Positions 1 through 5,609 of a stretch of 7,447 bases of DNA are shown one piece after another. The notes under the pieces are model-generated. The model had not been told where the DNA came from, searched no databases, and was given only the letters and a program-made list of their open reading frames with translations. The stretch is from Halococcaceae archaeon (GTDB lineage: Archaea; Halobacteriota; Halobacteria; Halobacteriales; Halalkalicoccaceae), in NCBI GenBank assembly GCA_007128515.1, contig SKXI01000216.1:1-7447 (forward strand), in the 5' to 3' direction. Positions within the stretch are counted from its first letter, which is position 1. Each line of letters opens with the position of its first letter. The translations under genes and the position numbers were made by a program.

Positions 1-80
1 ACCGTTTCACGGTTCGTCCGCGAAGCCGCGCTATCGCGACGAGCCGTCGGTATCGGGTGCACTCGGGAGGACCCCTCGCG
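1..80. other. Short non-coding edge downstream of the aminopeptidase
   Basis: This stretch lies beyond the stop codon of the minus-strand aminopeptidase. I recognise no gene in it, although the window edge prevents ruling out the end of a neighbour. The first 13 bases, ACCGTTTCACGGT, form a perfect 5-bp inverted repeat with a 3-nt loop. It could be part of a terminator for a gene outside the window, but no T-run follows on the visible side. Confidence 0.4.
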
Positions 81-1166
81 CTACTCGAAGCCCGCTTCGA
101 AGACGAACGTCCCGTCGCGCTGGACGACCTCGCCGTCGACCTCCAGTACCGAGTCCTCGGCCATGTCGACGATCATGTCGACGTGGGTCGCGCTCTCGTT
201 CACCGCGTTCTCCTCGCCGACGCACTCGTCGTAGGCCATCCCGACGGCCATGTGGACGGTGTCGCCCATCTTCTCGTCGAACAGCATGTTGTAGGTGAAC
301 CGATCGATCTCCCGGTTCATCCCGATGCCGAGCTCGCCGAGGTAGCGCGCACCCTCGTCGGTCTCCAGGATCTCCGTGAGCACGTCCTCGTTCTTGGCGG
401 CGCTGTGGGCGACGACCGCACCGTCCTCGAACTCGAGGCGGACGTCGGTGATCTCGCGTCCCTGCTGGTAGAGCGGCTTGTCGAAGTGAACCGACCCCTC
501 GACGCTCTCCCTGACCGGCGCGGTGAACACCTCTCCTCCAGGTAAGTTCTTCTCGCCGTAGTCGTTGATCGTCCGGTTGCCGGCGACGCTCATCGTGAGG
601 TCGGTTTCGGTACCCGAGCGGATCCGCAGCTCCTCCGCCGGGTCGAGGATCTCGACCATCCGTTCTTGCTGCTCGCGCTGGGCCTCCCAGTCCTTGTTCA
701 CGGCGTCCCAGACGAAGTTCTCGTATCCCTCGGTACTCATCCCGGCGAGCTGGGCGTTCGCGGGCGCTGGAAAGCCCGTGAGACACCAGCGCTTCGAGAG
801 CCGTTCCTGCCTGATCGGCTGCTGTGCCCGCGAGTACTCCGCGTTGATCGCGGGGTCGACGTCGCTCGTCTCGGTGACGTTCTCGTTCGCTCGAACGAAG
901 ACGAAGACGTCGGCCGCCTCGGTGAGCGCTCGTTGGTGGTCCGGCGTCTCGAACTCGCCGTCGGAGGCCCTGAGGTACGCCCGGCTCGCGCGGTCGTCGC
1001 CGCTCAGGTAGACCGGGTTCGCCCCGACGTCGCCACAGACCTCGTGGAGCGCGACGGCGAGGTCCGAGGCGACCGGGTGCGCGGCGATGACGACGTTATC
1101 CCCGGCACCGAGATCGACCGAGTGCTCGGCGATCACGCCTGCGTGTTCGCGGATGCGTGGGTCCAT
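81..1166 (-). CDS. M29-family metallo-aminopeptidase
   Basis: This 361-aa protein resembles clan MQ, family M29 aminopeptidases (the thermophilic AmpT/AmpS group). These are cytoplasmic enzymes with two metal ions that remove N-terminal residues from peptides. All five expected metal ligands are visible: Glu212 (in GGEVFTAP), Glu278 (in YLGELGIG), His305 (in DTVHMAVG), and His328 and Asp330 (in THVDMIV). Their spacing of 66, 27, 23 and 2 is close to that I recall for Thermus aminopeptidase T. The N-terminal half has the family's GDNVVIAAHP strand and a GANPVYL segment. The ATG at 1166 (MDPRIREHAG) is preferred. An in-frame ATG at 1295 would add 43 residues of unrelated composition and run through the intergenic inverted repeat. 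The protein is slightly shorter than the roughly 400-aa bacterial members. It has no signal peptide, so peptide recycling in the cytoplasm is the inferred role. Substrate preference cannot be read from the sequence. Confidence 0.9.
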   Translation of the reverse strand: MDPRIREHAGVIAEHSVDLGAGDNVVIAAHPVASDLAVALHEVCGDVGANPVYLSGDDRASRAYLRASDGEFETPDHQRALTEAADVFVFVRANENVTETSDVDPAINAEYSRAQQPIRQERLSKRWCLTGFPAPANAQLAGMSTEGYENFVWDAVNKDWEAQREQQERMVEILDPAEELRIRSGTETDLTMSVAGNRTINDYGEKNLPGGEVFTAPVRESVEGSVHFDKPLYQQGREITDVRLEFEDGAVVAHSAAKNEDVLTEILETDEGARYLGELGIGMNREIDRFTYNMLFDEKMGDTVHMAVGMAYDECVGEENAVNESATHVDMIVDMAEDSVLEVDGEVVQRDGTFVFEAGFE

Positions 1167-1201
1167 TGTGTCGTACTGGTATATGTGGTGGCAAACGGGT
1201 T

Positions 1202-1231
1202 CCGGTTCCGCGTGATCGCCGTCGGAACCGG
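1202..1231. promoter_or_regulatory. 9-bp perfect inverted repeat in divergent intergenic region (possible operator)
   Basis: The arms CCGGTTCCG (1202-1210) and CGGAACCGG (1223-1231) are perfect reverse complements separated by 12 nt. The left arm is part of a short tandem, GGTTCCGGTTCCG, starting at 1198-1199. The element lies 36-65 nt upstream of the aminopeptidase start, just behind where its core promoter should be, and about 105 nt upstream of the MATE TATA box. The position suits a dimeric regulator site. A transcript hairpin is possible only if transcription crosses it. The function is inferred. Confidence 0.4.
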
Positions 1232-1334
1232 GCTCGTACCGGTCGCGATGGGCTGCGCTCGACGACCCCTCGAACACCGGCCGGCGCGGGTCCACGTCCG
1301 GTCAGCGTCGCCACCGAAAACCCGTTCAGCGACC

Positions 1335-1340
1335 TTTATT
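1335..1340 (+). promoter_or_regulatory. TATA-like box of the MATE gene
   Basis: TTTATT lies in otherwise GC-rich DNA, 45-50 nt upstream of the transporter ATG. The usual 25-27 nt archaeal spacing puts transcription start near 1364, leaving a 5' leader of about 20 nt that contains the Shine-Dalgarno at 1374-1382. No experimental support is available here. Confidence 0.5.
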
Positions 1341-1373
1341 CGCGGACCCGTCCTCGAGTGATCGCGGCGGGAC

Positions 1374-1382
1374 GAGGTGATC
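1374..1382 (+). promoter_or_regulatory. Strong Shine-Dalgarno of the MATE gene
   Basis: GAGGTGATC matches the canonical complement of the archaeal 16S rRNA 3' end (AGGAGGTGATCC) over nine bases. It stands immediately before the ATG at 1385, with five bases between the GAGGTG core and the ATG. It fixes the start codon and rejects the longer open frame that begins at 1157. The aldolase, DUF2267, regulator and helicase genes here show no comparable element before their starts. Confidence 0.75.
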
Positions 1383-1384
1383 GC

Positions 1385-2917
1385 ATGAACGACGGAGAGG
1401 AGGTAGAGGGGGACGAGAACGCGGCGAGAGACCGCGAGACGACTCGCGAGCGGTGGGCTCCGACGGCGCCCGGCGATCGGTCCGTGAACGTCACCGACGG
1501 TCGACTGTTCGTCCCTCTGGTCGTCCTCTCGGCCCCGGTCGTCGTCGCGTACACGCTCGACATCGTCTACTACGTCGTCGACCTCTACTGGATCGGTTAT
1601 CTGGGAACCGACGCGGTCGCCGCGATGTCGTACTCGTGGCCGATCCTCTTTCTCTTCACGAGCCTCGGGATCGGTATCACGACCGCAGGGACCGTCCTGG
1701 TCGCTCAGAACAAGGGAGCCGGTCGGCTGGCTCGATCTCACCACGTGGCCGGACAGACACTATCGGTCGTCTCGGTACTCTCGGTCGCGATCGCGGCTTT
1801 CGGCTACCTGCTTGCCCCGTGGATGCTCGCGCTGATCGGTGCGACACCGGGGAGCGACCCGCACACGATGGCGGTCAGTTACACCCGCATCACGTTCCTC
1901 GGGATGGTCCCGATCTTCTGGTTCTTCGTCTTCGACGCGCTCTCCCGGGGATGGGGCGATACCCGAACCCCGCTCTACCTGATGGCGGCGAGCGTCGGGG
2001 TGAACGTCGTCCTCGATCCGTTCGTCATCCTCGGGTTCGCGGGGAACCCAGTCTTCGGGTGGTTCGGCGTCGAGGCGCTCGGGACCACCCTCTACGAACG
2101 GACCGGGTTCGACGGCTACGGGATCGAAGGGGCGGCGCTCGCGTCGGTGTTCTCCCGAACGCTCGCCGCTCTCGTCGCGCTCTCGTTGCTCTTCTCGGGT
2201 GCGATCGGGCTCCGGGTCGACCCCTCGGAGCTCCGTCCGAACCGAGAGAGCGTCGCTGAGATCGTCGAGATCGGGGTGCCGACCTCGCTCGAGATGGGCC
2301 TGCGAGCGAGTGGGGTGACGGTGATGACCGCGATCGTCGCCCTCGAGGGGGACACCGCGATCGCGGCGTACGGGATCTCGGAGTACCTGGCGGCGTTGCT
2401 CCTGGTGCCGGCGATCGGCCTCGCGCGGGGGACCGAGACGGTGGTCGGACAGAACCTCGGTGCCGGACAGACGCGGCGGGCGAAACACGCGGTCTACATG
2501 AGCGCGGCGATCGTCGCCACCGCCTTCGTCGTCGTCGTCGCCGCCGCCTACCCGGTCGCGGAGTCGATCGTCGGACTGTTCGTCTCGGCCGAGCCGGGGT
2601 CGAACGCCGCGGCGGAGGTCGTCCGGATCGGTTCGGCGTTCGTCTGGATTATCGGCCCAACGTACGTCTTCTACGGGGTGTTTCAGGTCGTCCTCGGCGC
2701 GTTCCGCGGGAGCGGCCACACCCGCCTCGCGCTGGCGTTCGCGGTGATGGAGCTGTGGGCCGTCAGGCTCCCGCTGAGCGTCGCTGCCCTCCTCTGGGTC
2801 GACGCGGGCGTTATCGGGATCTGGTACGCCTTCGCAGCTTCGTACGTCCTCTCGACCCTCGTCACCGCCGCGTGGTTCCTCAGGGGAACCTGGACGATAC
2901 CGGTCGTAGGTCGGTGA
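1385..2917 (+). CDS. MATE family multidrug/metabolite efflux transporter
   Basis: This 510-aa integral membrane protein belongs to the multidrug and toxic compound extrusion family, which exports organic compounds in exchange for Na+ or H+. A charged N-terminal tail (residues 1-38) precedes about twelve hydrophobic segments arranged as two related halves. Paired signatures mark the halves: QNKGAGR (108-114) with GQNLGAGQTRRA (355-366), and GWGDTRTP (189-196) with FRGSGHTR (440-447). Asp66 in DLYWIGYLG, and Asn207 and Asp211 in NVVLDPF, match in motif and spacing the cation-binding Asp41, Asn180 and Asp184 that I recall from Pyrococcus MATE. A NorM/DinF-like transporter is therefore well supported. 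The substrate and coupling ion are not. The start is set by the Shine-Dalgarno at 1374-1382. The gene diverges from the aminopeptidase and is followed by a separately promoted gene, so it is probably monocistronic. Confidence 0.93.
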   Translation: MNDGEEVEGDENAARDRETTRERWAPTAPGDRSVNVTDGRLFVPLVVLSAPVVVAYTLDIVYYVVDLYWIGYLGTDAVAAMSYSWPILFLFTSLGIGITTAGTVLVAQNKGAGRLARSHHVAGQTLSVVSVLSVAIAAFGYLLAPWMLALIGATPGSDPHTMAVSYTRITFLGMVPIFWFFVFDALSRGWGDTRTPLYLMAASVGVNVVLDPFVILGFAGNPVFGWFGVEALGTTLYERTGFDGYGIEGAALASVFSRTLAALVALSLLFSGAIGLRVDPSELRPNRESVAEIVEIGVPTSLEMGLRASGVTVMTAIVALEGDTAIAAYGISEYLAALLLVPAIGLARGTETVVGQNLGAGQTRRAKHAVYMSAAIVATAFVVVVAAAYPVAESIVGLFVSAEPGSNAAAEVVRIGSAFVWIIGPTYVFYGVFQVVLGAFRGSGHTRLALAFAVMELWAVRLPLSVAALLWVDAGVIGIWYAFAASYVLSTLVTAAWFLRGTWTIPVVGR

Positions 2918-2935
2918 GACGGAGCGGTGTCCGTC
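2918..2935 (+). terminator. Possible hairpin just after the MATE stop codon
   Basis: GACGGA (2918-2923) and TCCGTC (2930-2935) form a perfect 6-bp stem with a 6-nt loop, starting directly after the TGA. No T-run follows, which archaeal terminators usually need. It may instead stabilise the mRNA end or be chance in GC-rich DNA. Confidence 0.25.
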
Positions 2936-3005
2936 CGATGGCGAGGCGGCCGGTTCCACCGATCGGCGGTCGTCGAGAACGCCGAACGAACCGCCGCGAA
3001 CGCCG

Positions 3006-3013
3006 TCTATTTG
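3006..3013 (+). promoter_or_regulatory. TATA-like box of the threonine aldolase gene
   Basis: TCTATTTG is centred about 28 nt before the ATG at 3038. It is the only AT-rich element in the 120-nt gap. The spacing predicts a leaderless or nearly leaderless transcript, and no Shine-Dalgarno is seen before the ATG. This supports the start at 3038 over the in-frame upstream start at 2927, which would put this box inside the coding region. Confidence 0.55.
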
Positions 3014-3037
3014 CCCCTCCCGCAGGTACCACCCCAC

Positions 3038-4041
<1,004 letters not shown>

Positions 4042-4054
<13 letters not shown>

Positions 4055-4094
4055 CGTCGGCCCGAACGAGTCTCGATGTCGGGCTAGCGCCGAC
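4042..4094. terminator. Inverted repeat spanning two convergent stop codons (possible bidirectional terminator)
   Basis: GTCGGCGCT (4042-4050) pairs perfectly with AGCGCCGAC (4086-4094), and inside it GCCCGA (4060-4065) pairs with TCGGGC (4079-4084). Together they could form a long bulged stem-loop covering the last codons and stops of both the threonine aldolase gene and the small membrane protein gene. The position between convergent genes fits a shared 3' end or a barrier to antisense transcription. There is no T-run, so classical termination is not demonstrated. Confidence 0.4.
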
Positions 4095-4209
4095 CCTGGT
4101 CGATGCCCTCGCGGAAGCTGAGCAGCACCCGTCGGACGAAGACGAACGTCCCGAAGACGAAAAAGAGCAACAGCCCGATCATGGCGAGGAAGGCGGGATC
4201 GGTGAGCAT
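4084..4209 (-). CDS. Small single-span membrane protein (41 aa)
   Basis: A complete frame of 41 codons runs from ATG at 4209 to TAG at 4084. The protein begins MLTDPAFLAM, crosses the membrane once (about residues 7-25, rich in Leu, Phe, Val and Ile), and ends in an arginine-rich tail with RR at 26-27, FREG at 32-35 and RR at 40-41. The positive-inside rule predicts an outside N terminus and a cytoplasmic C terminus. It resembles short membrane proteins I recall from many haloarchaeal genomes, but I cannot name a function. The hydrophobic-then-basic layout is unlikely to arise by chance. It diverges from the DUF2267-like gene across a 92-nt gap and converges on the threonine aldolase gene. 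A role as a small membrane accessory subunit is speculation. Confidence 0.7.
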   Translation of the reverse strand: MLTDPAFLAMIGLLLFFVFGTFVFVRRVLLSFREGIDQGRR

Positions 4210-4272
4210 ACTCGCCCGAAGCGGTCAGCGGCCAAAGCCGTTACGGGCGCCGATCACGTGCAGGCTCGGCGG

Positions 4273-4280
4273 TTATTTTC
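4273..4280 (+). promoter_or_regulatory. TATA-like box of the DUF2267-like gene
   Basis: TTATTTTC is centred about 26 nt before the ATG at 4302, the spacing expected for a leaderless haloarchaeal transcript. It lies in the 92-nt gap shared with the divergent 41-codon gene. A matching box for that minus-strand gene is not clear: only a TTT about 26 nt before its ATG is visible. Confidence 0.6.
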
Positions 4281-4301
4281 GTGTGCGCGATAGCCCGGCC
4301 T

Positions 4302-4724
4302 ATGGACCACGACCAGTTCATCGGTGCGGTCCAGCACCGTGCACGGCTGAGTTCGCGCGGGGAGGCCCAGGAGGCGACGCGGGCGACGCTCTCGACGCTC
4401 GCCGAACGGATCCAGGACGGACAGGCCGAGAACCTCGCAGCGCAGCTGCCCGAGCCCCTCGAGACGCCGTTGGTGGAGGGCGAGGAGACCGAGTCGTTCG
4501 ACGTCGACGAGTTCGTCGCGCGGGTCGCCGAGCGGGACGCGAGCGTCGGCGAGGGCGCGGAGAGCGAGGCCGACGCGGCCCACCACGCCCGTGTGGTCTT
4601 CGACGTGGTGAGCGAGGCGGTGACCGAGGGACAGTTCGAGGACGTGAGAGCGGGGCTTCCCGACGGCTACGGGACGCTCTTCGAACTCGCGGAGAGCGAG
4701 GGTGAACCGCCCGGCGACGGGTGA
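4302..4724 (+). CDS. DUF2267-like protein with two related halves
   Basis: This small, acidic, soluble-looking protein of 140 aa has no signal peptide or membrane segment. The first half (1-57) reads MDHDQFIGAVQHRARL then a helix with TRATLSTLAERI, QAENLAAQLPEPL and a short linker. The second half (67-128) repeats the plan: FDVDEFVARVAER, then HHARVVFDVVSEAVTEGQFEDVRAGLPDGYGTLF. The aligned pattern D-x-x-F-x-x-x-V, followed by an A(E/D)-x-L-P segment, is that of DUF2267, a domain of unknown function found in bacteria and haloarchaea. The family name is from memory of this pattern. An N-terminal frame extension to 4281 exists, but the ATG at 4302 begins exactly at the domain and 26 nt after a TATA-like box. 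No molecular role can be deduced. Confidence 0.8.
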   Translation: MDHDQFIGAVQHRARLSSRGEAQEATRATLSTLAERIQDGQAENLAAQLPEPLETPLVEGEETESFDVDEFVARVAERDASVGEGAESEADAAHHARVVFDVVSEAVTEGQFEDVRAGLPDGYGTLFELAESEGEPPGDG

Positions 4725-4748
4725 TCGGTGACGACACCGGACCGAACG

Positions 4749-4756
4749 TTCTTATC
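4749..4756 (+). promoter_or_regulatory. TATA box of the membrane-tethered regulator gene
   Basis: TTCTTATC, a form often seen in haloarchaeal promoters, is centred 26-27 nt before the ATG at 4779. It supports a leaderless transcript and the choice of that ATG over the in-frame GTG at 4728, whose coding extension would contain this box. Confidence 0.65.
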
Positions 4757-4778
4757 AGTCGGAGACGAAAGCCGGTCG

Positions 4779-5531
4779 ATGGCCGGCCTGTTGCCCTCCA
4801 GTCCGGACACCTCCGGCGTCGAGGACGCCGAGCCGCGGGTGATCGGCATCGAGGGCGACGACGCGGACGCGCTGATCGGTGCGCTCTCGTCGGAGACCGC
4901 CCGCTCGATGCTCGCGGCGCTCCACGACGAGCCGGCGACACCCTCGGCGGTCGCCGCACGCGTCGACACCTCACTGCAGAACGCCCAGTACCACCTCGGA
5001 AAGCTCGAAGCGGCCGACCTGATCCGCGAGGTCGGAACCGCCTACTCGGAGAAGGGTCGCGAGATGAGCGTCTACGCACCGTCCGACGCCCCGCTGGTCG
5101 TCGTCGCCGGCACCGAGGAGGAGACCTCCGGGTTGCGGACGGCGCTCTCGCGACTGCTGGGCGCGGTCGCCGCCCTGGGCGTCGGTAGCGTCGTGGTCGA
5201 GCAGTTCCTCGGTGACGGGGTGCTCCCGGGTGATCTCGGCGTCGCCGAGGACGACGTGGCCGAGGACCCGGTCGTGCCGGACGAGGAGGTCGAGGACAGC
5301 GAGGAACCCGATGAGGTGGCCGAGGAGCCCGCAGAGGAGGCCCCCGAGGAGGACGTCGCCGACGACGCACCGACCGACGACGTGGCGACGCCCGAGGAGG
5401 CACCGGTGCCCGACGTCGGCGTCGTCGAACTCGGCGAGGTGACCCTCGCGCTGCCACCCGGGGTGCTCTTCTTCCTCGGTGGGCTGGTCGTGATCGCCGC
5501 GCTCGTCGCACTCCAGTACGCGCGGTACTGA
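4779..5531 (+). CDS. Winged-helix transcriptional regulator with C-terminal membrane anchor
   Basis: The protein has 250 aa. Residues 33-103 form an ArsR-like winged helix: SSETARSMLAALHDEPATPS is the first part, RVDTSLQNAQYHLGKLEAADL (61-81) is the helix-turn-helix with its recognition helix, and EKGREMSVYAP (91-101) is the wing region typical of haloarchaeal regulators. After it comes a hydrophobic segment (about 122-143), a loop at 156-212 with 28 Asp/Glu and no Lys or Arg, and a second hydrophobic segment (about 226-246) ending close to the C terminus. The likely topology is cytoplasmic DNA-binding domain, span, external acidic loop, span. This suggests a one-component membrane-bound regulator, with the signal and targets unknown. 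No metal-binding Cys cluster of ArsR sensors is present. The ATG at 4779 is chosen because the TATA box precedes it by 26 nt. The gene follows the DUF2267-like gene by 54 nt. Confidence 0.82.
   Translation: MAGLLPSSPDTSGVEDAEPRVIGIEGDDADALIGALSSETARSMLAALHDEPATPSAVAARVDTSLQNAQYHLGKLEAADLIREVGTAYSEKGREMSVYAPSDAPLVVVAGTEEETSGLRTALSRLLGAVAALGVGSVVVEQFLGDGVLPGDLGVAEDDVAEDPVVPDEEVEDSEEPDEVAEEPAEEAPEEDVADDAPTDDVATPEEAPVPDVGVVELGEVTLALPPGVLFFLGGLVVIAALVALQYARY
5244..5414 (+). repeat. Low-complexity GAG/GAC-rich segment encoding the acidic loop
   Basis: These 57 codons encode mainly Glu, Asp, Ala, Pro and Val, with 28 acidic residues and no basic ones. The DNA is correspondingly repetitive in GAG, GAC and GCC codons but has no exact long unit. 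It links the two hydrophobic segments of the regulator and is probably disordered. Such tracts vary readily in length between relatives. Confidence 0.7.
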
Positions 5532-5570
5532 GATCGATCCGCACTCGCGCCCCCGTGATCGACCGGAGGT

Positions 5571-5585
5571 ACCCCGTGGGTTTTT
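5571..5585 (+). terminator. Possible weak hairpin plus T-run after the regulator
   Basis: ACCC (5571-5574) and GGGT (5578-5581) can pair around CGT, followed by four more T residues. It lies 40 nt beyond the regulator stop. The T-run is also the best TATA candidate for the helicase gene, so termination and initiation signals may share these bases. The stem is only 4 bp. Confidence 0.25.
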
Positions 5586-5587
5586 AG
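5581..5587 (+). promoter_or_regulatory. TATA-like box of the helicase gene
   Basis: TTTTTAG is centred 26 nt before the GTG at 5610 and is the only AT-rich stretch in the 78-nt gap. The spacing predicts a leaderless transcript beginning on the GTG, which supports that start codon. No Shine-Dalgarno is seen at the proper distance. Confidence 0.6.
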
Positions 5588-5609
5588 CCCGGAACGACCC
5601 AGTCAGAAC

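Noticed and set aside
85..100. Inverted repeat TCGAAGC-CC-GCTTCGA at the end of the aminopeptidase gene
   Set aside because: It arises from the repeated codons of the C-terminal FEAGFE, has almost no loop, and is not followed by a T-run on the minus strand.
1182..1187. ATATA-like element upstream of the aminopeptidase start as its TATA box
   Set aside because: It lies only about 15-18 nt before the ATG, so the usual spacing would place transcription start inside the coding region. No convincing promoter box was assigned.
1167..1295. N-terminal extension of the aminopeptidase to an upstream ATG
   Set aside because: The 43 added residues have no family match and cover the intergenic inverted repeat. 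The ATG at 1166 begins at the normal family N terminus.
1760..3037. A 425-codon minus-strand frame opposite the MATE gene
   Set aside because: The product is a charged low-complexity string with no domain. The plus strand encodes a complete transporter with clear membrane segments and motifs.
4318..5544. A 408-codon minus-strand frame with an extremely Arg/Pro-rich product
   Set aside because: Composition is the opposite of haloarchaeal acidic proteins, and it lies antisense to the DUF2267-like and regulator genes. It is an artefact of GC-rich sequence.
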